Source: Sanderia malayensis (lineage: Eukaryota > Cnidaria > Scyphozoa > Semaeostomeae > Pelagiidae). Taken from it: DNA of 64,000 nt. Under the pieces are notes generated by a model that was not told where the DNA came from, did not search any database, and worked only from the letters and a program-made list of their open reading frames with translations. The position numbers and the translations under genes were made by a program. Below, one piece after another: positions 15,223 through 27,609 of the stretch (positions are counted from its first letter, which is position 1; each line of letters starts with the position of its first letter). Location: assembly GCA_013076295.1 (NCBI GenBank), contig RQOL01000604.1, positions 1-64,000 of the forward strand. Direction: 5' to 3'.

Positions 15223-16170
15223 ATGGAGAAAATCTTTCCCAACGACGAAAAAACTAAGATTTTAGACATTATTTCTAACTTCAAAACCATATTTGCTCCT
15301 AATCCAAAGAAACCTACCTCTAGTTCGCAACATGGAACATAAAATATAACTAACGACGCCCAACCAGTAAAGCGTAAACCTTATCGAATTCCGTATGCAT
15401 ATCTCGAAGAAACTGAGAAGAAACAAATTACAGAAATGTTACACAATGATATCATTCGGCCTTCGTCCTCGCCTTGGAATGCGCCAGTAATTTTAGTTAA
15501 AAAGAAAGATGGGGTCCATGCGTTTTGTGTGTGACTTTCCGAGGGTTAAATGATGTAACGAAAAAGGACACCTACCCGCTTCCGCACATAAATGATGTTC
15601 TTGATAAAATGCAGGGTGCCCAATATTGGACAACTTTGGACGCAGCTTCTGCGTATTGGTCCATGCCTCTAGCACAGGAAGACAAAGAAAAAACGGCGTT
15701 TTCAATCCCACGTGGCAAATTTGAGTTCAATGTTACTCCCTTTGGCCTCTGTAATGCTGGTTCATCGTACCAACGGATGATAGATATTACTCTGTCAGGG
15801 CTTGCCTCCGACAGAGTGCTCGCGTACATGGATGACATTGTTATTTTTAGTAAATCGTTCTCAGAGCATTTAGCCGATCTTGAGCAAAGTTTTTTCTCGT
15901 TTTAGAGTCTTGTGGCATTTCATTAAAGCTCTCCAAATGCGTTTTTGCTAGTGCTCAAGTACATTTTTTGGGGTTCGAATTATCTAGACAGGGGATTCGA
16001 CCCCAATCCCGTTTAACCGATGCTATCCGTTCGTATCAACAACCATCAACAAAAAAGGAATTGAAAGCATTCCTTGGACTGACAGGATTCTATAGGGCTT
16101 TTATCCCGGATTTTACAAGAACTAGCCAACCCCTGAAATGCGTTGACGGAGTGACCATGTCCAATTTAAT
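15223..16170 (+). pseudogene. pol: pol: reverse transcriptase, frameshifted
   Basis: RNA-dependent DNA polymerase of the element. The N-terminal part lies from 15223 with a stop TAA at 15340; the RKPYRIP and SSSPWNAPVILVKKKDG motifs follow. Two close frameshifts around 15513-15534 disrupt the FCV-FRGLN box. The open piece 15525-15905 holds TTLDAASAYW, KTAFS, TPFGLCNAGSSYQRMID and the catalytic AYMDDIVIFS box (YMDD codons 15825-15836). The stop TAG at 15903 marks another frame change, after which the thumb/connection region HFLGFELSRQGI and AFLGLTGFYRAFIPDF continues to about 16140. YMDD replaces the more common YLDD of Ty3/gypsy. All catalytic aspartates are still encoded, so the loss of function comes from frame breaks. 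Confidence 0.93.
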
Positions 16171-16820
16171 TGGTCTTATGATTGCGAAGAAGCCTTTATC
16201 AATTTGAAAGAGAAATTATCATCAAAGCCTGTGCTCGTTTTTTCCCCGATCTTCACAAACCGTTCATCGTAGAAGTGGACGCCAGCGATTTCGCCGTGGG
16301 TGGTGTATTAACTCAGTTGGATACCAATGGTACCTTACATCCTGTTGCTTATTTCTCCAACGCCTTACAAAATGCTCAACAAAACTGGTCAGCTACCGAC
16401 AAAGAGGCTTAAGCCTTACTTACTGCAGTTCGTCATTGGCATGTGTATCTCGCAGGCAACAAGTTTATTCTAAACTCGGATCATAATCCTTTAACTCATC
16501 TTCGAAAGCAACAGAACCCTCGAGGCAAAATTGGCAGATGGCTGTCCGAACTAGAGGAATATGACTATACGATCCAATATATTCCTGGTAAGGAAAACGT
16601 GAAAGCGGATGCTCTATCACGAATTGCTACAGCTTCCAAAATTCAGCCTCCATCGGAATTCGAGCACAAAATATATGCTTTATTTTCAGACAGTGCTCAC
16701 TTTCTAAATCAACTTAAAGAGGAGCAATCTCGCGATCCATTGATCACAGATGCCAAGAAACACATGGCCGATCATATTCCTATCCCGAAAGGTCGCCTAA
16801 AGAGATTCAAAATCAACTAA
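16171..16820 (+). pseudogene. pol: pol: RNase H, with stop and frameshifts
   Basis: Domain that removes the RNA strand during reverse transcription. It starts in a short stretch encoding CEEAFINLKEKLSSKPVL, then shifts frame near 16235 in a run of T and C. The main part contains VEVDASDFAVGGVL, ATDKEA, the LNSDHNPLTH box and the IPGKENVKADALSR box, which carry the D, E, D, D catalytic residues of the family. A TAA at 16410 interrupts the reading frame directly after ATDKEA, and the same frame continues on the other side (open 16443-16820), so this is a nonsense change and not an indel. The frame changes again near 16800 before integrase. Confidence 0.92.
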
Positions 16821-18198
16821 GATTCAATAATGACATATTAACTAAATCAGGTCGACCAATAATCCCTCCATCACTGAGAAAGTCTGTAGTTAGCGAATAC
16901 CATAACGTTGCACACTTTGGCGTTGATAAAATTTATGCAACGTTAAAAGAGAGATTTTATTGGCCGAACATGTACAGTTATATTCAAACCTTTATTCGTC
17001 GCTGCGATACATGTCAACGCACAAAATGTAACACTCGCCCCCCAAAGGCACCTCTAACAGAAATGTTCACGCCAACTGCTCCTATGCAATTCATATCTAT
17101 CGATATCGGCTACCTTCCAAAAGACACCAAAGGGTATCAATACATCCTCTTAATTGGAGACATTTTTTCCAAATTTATTACAGCAGTTCCACTGAAAGAC
17201 CAAACTGCGCCTGCGGTCATTGACTCATTATTAAATCATTGGATCTATACCCATGGCACTCCATCTTATTTACTTTCTGATCAGGGTTCCAATGTTGATG
17301 GAAATCTTATGCGCGAAATCTGCAATGCTTTAGGAATCGAGAAGCGGCGGTCGTCGGCATATCACAGCCAAGGTAACGGCTTCGCTGAAAGAAACATTCG
17401 CACGTTAAAGATATGCTGAGAGCAGTTCTACTTCATAGACGATGGCCCCAACCGAAATGGCGACAAATCTTACCCAGTTTGATATTTGCATTGAATACGA
17501 GCGTAAGCAAGGCTACTAATTGCATCCCTTATAATGTCGTTTTTGGCAGATCAGCCGTTTTACCTCAAGATGTTACATTTGGCCATGATCTCACTGATCA
17601 GTTCCCTGAACAGTCACCCGATGATTATCAATATCTCGCTTCGTCATCCCTCACAGAAATATTTCACCATGTGAGTAACGCTCTACAGTTGAATCAAGAT
17701 GCTATGAAAAAACAGTACAATCGAAATATTCGTCTCATTGATTATGCTGAAGGTCAGAAGGTATGGCTCAAATCTAAATTCTACAAAACGGGAGAAAATC
17801 GAAAGTTGGCTCCCCGTCGGCATGGCCCATGGACAATTATTCGTAAATTACCCAACGCGGTAAGTTTCCAAATTCGCAATTCTCACGGAGAACTTAAAGT
17901 AGTTCATCATGATCGTTTATTGCCGATTACCGACGTTGACAATGCATCAGATCACGCTATTAACGTTCCCGAGATCATTCATGATCAAGATTCTACTCCA
18001 GAAAACATTGATTTATTTGATTCTGACTCGTCAGCAAGTTCATCGACTTCGGAGAGTGACTTTGAATTAGACGCGAATGACAATACGGATTCAGATAGTA
18101 ATGCGGAAGATCATGACGTCGTTCGACGTTATCCGGTTCGTAATAGACATCAAAGACAATTTCCCGGATCAATTCCTTGGAACAGCTTATCAGTTTAA
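16802..18198 (+). pseudogene. pol: pol: integrase with GPY/F module, one frameshift
   Basis: Enzyme that inserts the cDNA into chromosomes. The HHCC zinc domain has H-X3-H (His codons 16901 and 16913) and CX2C (from 17003). The catalytic core has D at 17102 (SIDIGYLP), D at 17279 (LLSDQGSN) and E at 17387 (GFAERN); the last two are separated by exactly 35 residues, the DD35E spacing. A single frameshift near 17412 then moves the gene to the frame 17413-18198, which carries the rest of the core, the GPY/F-like module (HGPW at 17821) and an acidic Asp/Ser-rich tail ending with a basic RYPVRNRHQRQ stretch. The C-terminal 261 codons are fully open, the longest intact piece of the element. Confidence 0.94.
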
Positions 18199-18232
18199 TT
18201 GACTCACTGTATTTTATTGCCTTCGCTTTGTT

Positions 18233-18242
18233 AGAGGGGGAG
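18233..18242 (+). other. Polypurine tract
   Basis: agagggggag, a run of ten purines 34 bp after the integrase stop and 3 bp before the presumed LTR start. This is the normal position and composition for the plus-strand primer of an LTR retrotransposon. Confidence 0.8.
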
Positions 18243-18245
18243 TAA

Positions 18246-18269
18246 TGTTGGAATGTTAAGTTCAGTTAT
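18246..18269 (+). other. Putative 5' end of the 3' LTR
   Basis: Begins TGTTGGAATG directly downstream of the polypurine tract, as expected for an LTR. After about 24 bp the sequence becomes satellite (tattgttatacactttaag). The transition is soft: the LTR bases ttcagttatatattg resemble the satellite ttcagtgaaaccatattg, so the exact end is uncertain by about 10 bp. Confidence 0.6.
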
Positions 18270-19170
18270 ATATTGTTATACACTTTAAGTTACTATTTTC
18301 AGTAATATTAACATTCATTCCCACAATTTACACTAATAAAAGATAACACTCATTCCCACAATTAACACAAATAAAAATTAATTTTTATTCTCGCATTTTA
18401 CACTAATCAAAATTAGAATTCATTCCCACAATTTGCACATGATTCCACGTCAATTCAGCGAAAAAACATTTTTATACACTTTTAGTTACCTTTTTCAATA
18501 ATTTTATCATTCATTCCCACAATTTACACTAATGAAAGGTAACACTCATTCCCGCAGTTTACACCAATAAAAATTAACATTTATTCCCGCAACTTACACT
18601 AATCAAAATTAAAATTCATTTCCGAAATTTGCGCATGATTTCACGGCAATTCAGCGAAAACAAATTGTTATACACTTTTAGTTACTTTTTTCAGTAATGT
18701 TAACATTCATTCCCACAATTAACACTAATAAAAAATAATACATATTCCCACATCTTACACCAGTAAAATTTAACTCCTATTCCCGCAACTTACACTAATC
18801 AAAATTAACATTCATTCCCACAATTTGTGTATGATTCCACGTCAATTCAGCGAAAAAAATTTTTATACACTTTTAGTTACCTTTTTCAGTAATTTTATCA
18901 TTCATTCCCACAATTTACACTAATAAAAGATAACCCTGATTCCCACAAATTACACCAATAAAAATTAACTTTTATTCCCGCAACTTACACTAATCAAAAT
19001 TAACATTCATTCCCACAATTTGCCCATGATTTCACGTCAATTCTGCGAAAACAAATTGTTATACACTTTTAGTTACTTTTTTCAGTAATATTAACATTGA
19101 CTCCCACATTTTACACTAATAAAAGATAACATTCATTCCCCCAATTTTCACTAATAAAAATTAACTTTTA

Positions 19171-20264
19171 TTCTCGCAACTTAAACTAATCAAAATTGGA
19201 ATTCATTCCCACAATTTGCGCATGATTCCACGTCAACTGAGCGAAAACAAATTGCTAGACACTTTTAGTTACTTTTCTCAGTAATAATAACATTCATTCC
19301 CACAATTTACACTAAAAAAAGGTAACACTCATTCCCGCAATTTACACCAATTAAAATTAACTTTTCTTCCCGCAAGTTACACTAATCAAAACTAACATTC
19401 ATTCCCACAATTCGCGCATGATTCCACGTCAACTCAGCGAAAAAAAATTGTTATGCACTTTTAGTTACTTTTTTCAGTAATATTAACATTCATTCCCACA
19501 ATTTACAACATAAAAATTAACTTTTATTCCCGCAACTTACACTAATCAAAATTAAGATTCATTCCCACAATTTGCCCATGATTTCACGTCAATTCTGCGA
19601 AAACAAATTGTTATACACTTTTAGTTACTTTTTTCAGTAATATTAACATTGACTCCCACAATTTACACTAATAAAAGATAACATTCATTCCCCCAATTTT
19701 CACTAATAAAATTTAACTTTTATTCTCGCAACTTAAACTAATCAAAATTGGAATTCATTCCCACAATTTGCGCATGATTCCACGTCAACTGAGCGAAAAC
19801 AAATTGCAATACACTTTTAGTTACTTTTCTCAGTAATAATAACGTTCATTCCCACAATTTACACCAATAAAAATTAAGTTTTATTCCCGCAACTTACACT
19901 AATCAAAATTAAGATTCATTCCCACAATTTGCCCATGATTTCACGTCAATTCTGCGAAAACAAATTGTTATACATTTTTAGTTACTTTTTTCAGTCATAT
20001 TAACATTCATTCCCACAAATAACACTAATAAAAAATAATACATATTCCCACATTTTACACCAATAAAATTTAACTCCTATTCCCGCAACTTACACTAATC
20101 AAAATTAACATTCATTCCCACAATTTGTGTATGATTCCACATCAATTCAGCGAAAAAAATTTTTATACACTTTTAGTTACCTTTTTCAGTAATTTTATCA
20201 TTCATTCCCACAATTTACACTAATAAAAGATAACCCTGATTCCCACAAATTACACCAATAAAAA
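19171..20264 (+). repeat. 1.1-kb duplicated block (2014-bp offset)
   Basis: About 1094 bp that recur at 21185-22278, with markers at exactly 2014 bp distance (atttacaaca at 19501 and 21515; gtgtatgatt at 20127 and 22141). A few substitutions separate the copies, for example aattaaaatt versus aatgaaaatt near 19353/21367 and gcaatac versus gctatac near 19806/21820. It is therefore older than the 3687-bp duplication that contains its second copy. Confidence 0.8.
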
Positions 20265-23200
20265 TTAACTTTTATTCCCGCAACTTACATTAATCAAAAT
20301 TAAGCTTCATTCCCACAATTTGCCCATGATTTCACGTCAATTCTGCGAAAACAAATTGTTATACACTTTTAGTTACTTTATTCAGTAATATTAACATTCA
20401 TTCCCACAATTTACACCAATAAAAATTAACTTTTATTCCCGCAACTTACACCAATCAAAATTAAGATTCATTCCCACAAATTGCGCCTGATTCCACGTCA
20501 ATTCAGCGAAAACAAATTGTTATACACTTTTAGTTACTTTTCTCAGTGATAATAACATTCATTCCCACAATTTACACTAAAAAAAGGTAACACTCATTCC
20601 CGCAACTTACACTAATCAAAACTAACATTCATTCCCACAATTCGGGCATGATTCCACGTCAATTCAGCGAAAAAAAATTGTTATACACTTTTAGTTACTT
20701 TTTTCAGTAATATTAACATTCATTCCCACAATTTACACTAATAAAAGATAACATTCATTCCCCCAATTTTCACTAATAAAATTTAACTTTTATTCTCGCA
20801 ACTTAAACTAATCAAAATTGGAATTCATTCCCACAATTTGCCCATGATTTCACGTCAATTCTGCGAAAACAAATTGTTATACACTTTTAGTTACTTTTTT
20901 CAGTAATATTAACATTCATTCCCACAATTTACACTAATAAAAGGTAACACTCATTCCCGCAGTTTACACCAATAAAAATTAACTTTTATTCCCGCAACTT
21001 ACACTAATCAAAATTAAGATTCATTCCCACAATTTGCCCATGATTTCACGTCAATTCTGCGAAAACAAATTGTTATACATTTTTAGTTACTTTTTTCAGT
21101 CATATTAACATTCATTCCCACAATTAACACTAATAAAAAATAATACATATTCCCACATTTTACACCAATAAAATTTAACTCCTATTCTCGCAACTTAAAC
21201 TAATCAAAATTGGAATTCATTCCCACAATTTGCGCATGATTCCACGTCAACTGAGCGAAAACAAATTGCTAGACACTTTTAGTTACTTTTCTCAGTAATA
21301 ATAACATTCATTCCCACAATTTACACTAAAAAAAGGTAACACTCATTCCCGCAATTTACACCAATGAAAATTAACTTTTCTTCCCGCAACTTACACTAAT
21401 CAAAACTAACATTCATTCCCACAATTCGCGCATGATTCCACGTCAACTCAGCGAAAAAAAATTGTTATGCACTTTTAGTTACTTTTTTCAGTAATATTAA
21501 CATTCATTCCCACAATTTACAACATAAAAATTAACTTTTATTCCCGCAACTTACACTAATCAAAATTAAGATTCATTCCCACAATTTGCCCATGATTTCA
21601 CGTCAATTCTGCGAAAACAAATTGTTATACACTTTTAGTTACTTTTTTCAGTAATATTAACATTGACTCCCACAATTTACACTAATAAAAGATAACATTC
21701 ATTCCCCCAATTTTCACTAATAAAATTTAACTTTTATTCTCGCAACTTAAACTAATCAAAATTGGAATTCATTCCCACAATTTGCGCATGATTCCACGTC
21801 AACTGAGCGAAAACAAATTGCTATACACTTTTAGTTACTTTTCTCAGTAATAATAACGTTCATTCCCACAATTTACACCAATAAAAATTAAGTTTTATTC
21901 CCGCAACTTACACTAATCAAAATTAAGATTCATTCCCACAATTTGCCCATGATTTCACGTCAATTCTGCGAAAACAAATTGTTATACATTTTTAGTTACT
22001 TTTTTCAGTCATATTAACATTCATTCCCACAATTAACACTAATAAAAAATAATACATATTCCCACATTTTACACCAATAAAATTTAACTCCTATTCCCGC
22101 AACTTACACTAATCAAAATTAACATTCATTCCCACAATTTGTGTATGATTCCACATCAATTCAGCGAAAAAAATTTTTATACACTTTTAGTTACCTTTTT
22201 CAGTAATTTTATCATTCATTCCCACAATTTACACTAATAAAAGATAACCCTGATTCCCACAAATTACACCAATAAAAATTAACTTTTATTCTCGCAACTT
22301 AAACTAATCAAAATTGGAATTCATTCCCACAATTTGCGCATGATTCCACGTCAACTGAGCGAAAACAAATTGCTAGACACTTTTAGTTACTTTTCTCAGT
22401 AATAATAACATTCATTCCCACAATTTACACTAAAAAAAGGTAACACTCATTCCCGCAATTTACACCAATAAAAATTAACTTTTATTCCCGCAACCTACAC
22501 TAATCAAAATTTACATTAATTCCCACAATGTGCGCATGATTCCACGTCAAATCAGCAAAAACAAATTGTTATACACTTTTAGTTCTTTTTTTCAATAATA
22601 TTAACATTTATTCCCACAATTTACCTTAAAAAAAAGATAACACTCATTCCCACAATTTACAGCAATGAAAATTAACTTTTATTCCCGCAACGTACACTAA
22701 TCAAAATTGACATTCATTCCCACAATTTGCGCATGATTCCACGTCAATTCAGCGAGAACGAATTGTTATGCACTTTTAGTTACTTTTTTCAGTCATATTA
22801 ACATTCATTCCCACAATTTACACTAATAAAAGATAACACTCATTCCCACAAATTACACCAATAAAAATTAACTTTTATTCCCGCAACTTACACTAATCAA
22901 AATTTACATTCATTCTCACAATTTGCGCATGATTCCACGTCAATTCAGCGAAAACAAATTGTTATGCACTGTTAGTTACTTTTCTCAATAATATTAACAT
23001 TCATTCCCACAATGTACACTAATAAAAGATAACACTCATTCCCACAATTTACACCAATAAAAATTAACTTTTATTCCCACAACTTACACTATTCAAAATT
23101 AGCATTCATTCATACAATTTGTGCATGATTCCACGTCAATTCAGCGAAAACAAATTGTTATACACTTTTAGTTACTTTTTTCAGTAAAATTAACATTCAT

Positions 23201-23765
23201 TCCCACAATTTACACAAATAAAAGATAACACTCATTCCCACAATTTACACCAACAAAAATTAACTGTTAATCCCGCTACTTACACTAACCAAAATTGACA
23301 TTCATTCCCACAATTTGCGCATGATTCCAAGTCAATTCAGCGAAAACAAATTGTTATACACTTTTAGTTAATTTTTTCAGTAATATTAACATTCATTCCC
23401 ACAATTTACACTAATCAAAATTAACACTCATTCCCACAATTTACACCAATAAAAATTAACTTTTATTCCCACAACTTACATTATTCAAAATTAGCATTCA
23501 TTCATACAATTTGCGCATGATTCCACGTCAATTCAGCGAAAACAAATTGTTATGCACTATTAGTTACTTTTTTCAGTCATATTAACATTCATTCCCACAT
23601 TTTACACTAGTAAAAGATAACACTCATTCCCACATTTTACACGAACAAAAATTAACTGTTATTTCCGCAACCTACACTAATCAAAATTAACTTTCACTCC
23701 CACAATTTACACCAATTAAAATTAATTTTTATTCTTGCAATTTACACCGATAAAAATCAACTTTT
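20079..23765 (+). repeat. 3687-bp tandem duplication, copy 1
   Basis: Nineteen-unit block that is directly followed by a second copy at 23766-27452. The marker gtgtatgatt is at 20127 and 23814. I spotted three substitutions between copies (21989/25676 t-g, 22916/26603 t-c, 23749/27436 g-a) and no indel. The junctions are uncertain by about 50 bp because the array itself is repetitive. The block joins left-type units (to ~22480) with right-type units. Confidence 0.88.
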
Positions 23766-23793
23766 ATTCCCGCAACTTACACTAATCAAAATT
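23584..23793 (+). repeat. Unit with six 35-bp subrepeats
   Basis: Six consecutive 35-bp subrepeats without an intervening 91-bp module, including the variants cacgaacaaaaatt, tttcactcccac and attcttgcaattt. Its duplicate lies 3687 bp downstream. The normal number is three, so subrepeats have been gained locally. Confidence 0.8.
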
Positions 23794-26700
23794 AACATTC
23801 ATTCCCACAATTTGTGTATGATTCCACATCAATTCAGCGAAAAAAATTTTTATACACTTTTAGTTACCTTTTTCAGTAATTTTATCATTCATTCCCACAA
23901 TTTACACTAATAAAAGATAACCCTGATTCCCACAAATTACACCAATAAAAATTAACTTTTATTCCCGCAACTTACATTAATCAAAATTAAGCTTCATTCC
24001 CACAATTTGCCCATGATTTCACGTCAATTCTGCGAAAACAAATTGTTATACACTTTTAGTTACTTTATTCAGTAATATTAACATTCATTCCCACAATTTA
24101 CACCAATAAAAATTAACTTTTATTCCCGCAACTTACACCAATCAAAATTAAGATTCATTCCCACAAATTGCGCCTGATTCCACGTCAATTCAGCGAAAAC
24201 AAATTGTTATACACTTTTAGTTACTTTTCTCAGTGATAATAACATTCATTCCCACAATTTACACTAAAAAAAGGTAACACTCATTCCCGCAACTTACACT
24301 AATCAAAACTAACATTCATTCCCACAATTCGGGCATGATTCCACGTCAATTCAGCGAAAAAAAATTGTTATACACTTTTAGTTACTTTTTTCAGTAATAT
24401 TAACATTCATTCCCACAATTTACACTAATAAAAGATAACATTCATTCCCCCAATTTTCACTAATAAAATTTAACTTTTATTCTCGCAACTTAAACTAATC
24501 AAAATTGGAATTCATTCCCACAATTTGCCCATGATTTCACGTCAATTCTGCGAAAACAAATTGTTATACACTTTTAGTTACTTTTTTCAGTAATATTAAC
24601 ATTCATTCCCACAATTTACACTAATAAAAGGTAACACTCATTCCCGCAGTTTACACCAATAAAAATTAACTTTTATTCCCGCAACTTACACTAATCAAAA
24701 TTAAGATTCATTCCCACAATTTGCCCATGATTTCACGTCAATTCTGCGAAAACAAATTGTTATACATTTTTAGTTACTTTTTTCAGTCATATTAACATTC
24801 ATTCCCACAATTAACACTAATAAAAAATAATACATATTCCCACATTTTACACCAATAAAATTTAACTCCTATTCTCGCAACTTAAACTAATCAAAATTGG
24901 AATTCATTCCCACAATTTGCGCATGATTCCACGTCAACTGAGCGAAAACAAATTGCTAGACACTTTTAGTTACTTTTCTCAGTAATAATAACATTCATTC
25001 CCACAATTTACACTAAAAAAAGGTAACACTCATTCCCGCAATTTACACCAATGAAAATTAACTTTTCTTCCCGCAACTTACACTAATCAAAACTAACATT
25101 CATTCCCACAATTCGCGCATGATTCCACGTCAACTCAGCGAAAAAAAATTGTTATGCACTTTTAGTTACTTTTTTCAGTAATATTAACATTCATTCCCAC
25201 AATTTACAACATAAAAATTAACTTTTATTCCCGCAACTTACACTAATCAAAATTAAGATTCATTCCCACAATTTGCCCATGATTTCACGTCAATTCTGCG
25301 AAAACAAATTGTTATACACTTTTAGTTACTTTTTTCAGTAATATTAACATTGACTCCCACAATTTACACTAATAAAAGATAACATTCATTCCCCCAATTT
25401 TCACTAATAAAATTTAACTTTTATTCTCGCAACTTAAACTAATCAAAATTGGAATTCATTCCCACAATTTGCGCATGATTCCACGTCAACTGAGCGAAAA
25501 CAAATTGCTATACACTTTTAGTTACTTTTCTCAGTAATAATAACGTTCATTCCCACAATTTACACCAATAAAAATTAAGTTTTATTCCCGCAACTTACAC
25601 TAATCAAAATTAAGATTCATTCCCACAATTTGCCCATGATTTCACGTCAATTCTGCGAAAACAAATTGTTATACAGTTTTAGTTACTTTTTTCAGTCATA
25701 TTAACATTCATTCCCACAATTAACACTAATAAAAAATAATACATATTCCCACATTTTACACCAATAAAATTTAACTCCTATTCCCGCAACTTACACTAAT
25801 CAAAATTAACATTCATTCCCACAATTTGTGTATGATTCCACATCAATTCAGCGAAAAAAATTTTTATACACTTTTAGTTACCTTTTTCAGTAATTTTATC
25901 ATTCATTCCCACAATTTACACTAATAAAAGATAACCCTGATTCCCACAAATTACACCAATAAAAATTAACTTTTATTCTCGCAACTTAAACTAATCAAAA
26001 TTGGAATTCATTCCCACAATTTGCGCATGATTCCACGTCAACTGAGCGAAAACAAATTGCTAGACACTTTTAGTTACTTTTCTCAGTAATAATAACATTC
26101 ATTCCCACAATTTACACTAAAAAAAGGTAACACTCATTCCCGCAATTTACACCAATAAAAATTAACTTTTATTCCCGCAACCTACACTAATCAAAATTTA
26201 CATTAATTCCCACAATGTGCGCATGATTCCACGTCAAATCAGCAAAAACAAATTGTTATACACTTTTAGTTCTTTTTTTCAATAATATTAACATTTATTC
26301 CCACAATTTACCTTAAAAAAAAGATAACACTCATTCCCACAATTTACAGCAATGAAAATTAACTTTTATTCCCGCAACGTACACTAATCAAAATTGACAT
26401 TCATTCCCACAATTTGCGCATGATTCCACGTCAATTCAGCGAGAACGAATTGTTATGCACTTTTAGTTACTTTTTTCAGTCATATTAACATTCATTCCCA
26501 CAATTTACACTAATAAAAGATAACACTCATTCCCACAAATTACACCAATAAAAATTAACTTTTATTCCCGCAACTTACACTAATCAAAATTTACATTCAT
26601 TCCCACAATTTGCGCATGATTCCACGTCAATTCAGCGAAAACAAATTGTTATGCACTGTTAGTTACTTTTCTCAATAATATTAACATTCATTCCCACAAT

Positions 26701-27452
26701 GTACACTAATAAAAGATAACACTCATTCCCACAATTTACACCAATAAAAATTAACTTTTATTCCCACAACTTACACTATTCAAAATTAGCATTCATTCAT
26801 ACAATTTGTGCATGATTCCACGTCAATTCAGCGAAAACAAATTGTTATACACTTTTAGTTACTTTTTTCAGTAAAATTAACATTCATTCCCACAATTTAC
26901 ACAAATAAAAGATAACACTCATTCCCACAATTTACACCAACAAAAATTAACTGTTAATCCCGCTACTTACACTAACCAAAATTGACATTCATTCCCACAA
27001 TTTGCGCATGATTCCAAGTCAATTCAGCGAAAACAAATTGTTATACACTTTTAGTTAATTTTTTCAGTAATATTAACATTCATTCCCACAATTTACACTA
27101 ATCAAAATTAACACTCATTCCCACAATTTACACCAATAAAAATTAACTTTTATTCCCACAACTTACATTATTCAAAATTAGCATTCATTCATACAATTTG
27201 CGCATGATTCCACGTCAATTCAGCGAAAACAAATTGTTATGCACTATTAGTTACTTTTTTCAGTCATATTAACATTCATTCCCACATTTTACACTAGTAA
27301 AAGATAACACTCATTCCCACATTTTACACGAACAAAAATTAACTGTTATTTCCGCAACCTACACTAATCAAAATTAACTTTCACTCCCACAATTTACACC
27401 AATTAAAATTAATTTTTATTCTTGCAATTTACACCAATAAAAATCAACTTTT
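23766..27452 (+). repeat. 3687-bp tandem duplication, copy 2
   Basis: Second copy of the preceding block, same orientation. It ends where the sequence after the shared subrepeats reads gcgcatgattccacg and not gtgtatgattccaca. Confidence 0.88.
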
Positions 27453-27574
27453 ATTCCCGCAACTTACACTAATCAAAATTAACATTCATTCCCACAATTT
27501 GCGCATGATTCCACGTCAATTCAGCGAAAACAAATTGTTATACACTTTTAGTTACTTTTTTCAGTAATATTAGC

Positions 27575-27609
27575 ATTCATTCCCACAATTTACACTACTC
27601 AAAATTAAC
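27575..27609 (+). repeat. Unit with a single 35-bp subrepeat
   Basis: One subrepeat (attcattcccacaatttaca followed by ctactcaaaattaac) sits between two 91-bp modules, so two of the usual three are missing. A similar short unit occurs near 54448-54482. Confidence 0.8.

Larger units (their letters stand above)
13466..18269 (+). mobile_element. Degenerate Ty3/gypsy-type LTR retrotransposon
   Basis: An interruption of the satellite with higher GC and clear retroelement proteins in the order gag, protease, reverse transcriptase, RNase H, integrase. Integrase after RNase H is the Ty3/gypsy order and excludes the copia order. The integrase carries a GPY/F-type C-terminal module, also typical of that superfamily. 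The internal region runs from 13512 to 18245 and is nearly full length, but it is spread over three frames with many single-base frameshifts and several stops, so it cannot encode a working polyprotein as written. Only about 46 bp of a left LTR end and about 24 bp of a right LTR start are present; both continue directly into satellite. The clade within Ty3/gypsy was not resolved. Confidence 0.93.

Noticed and set aside
13598..15838. Minus-strand open frames across the retrotransposon
   Set aside because: They lie opposite the gag, protease and RT coding frames and show no family features.
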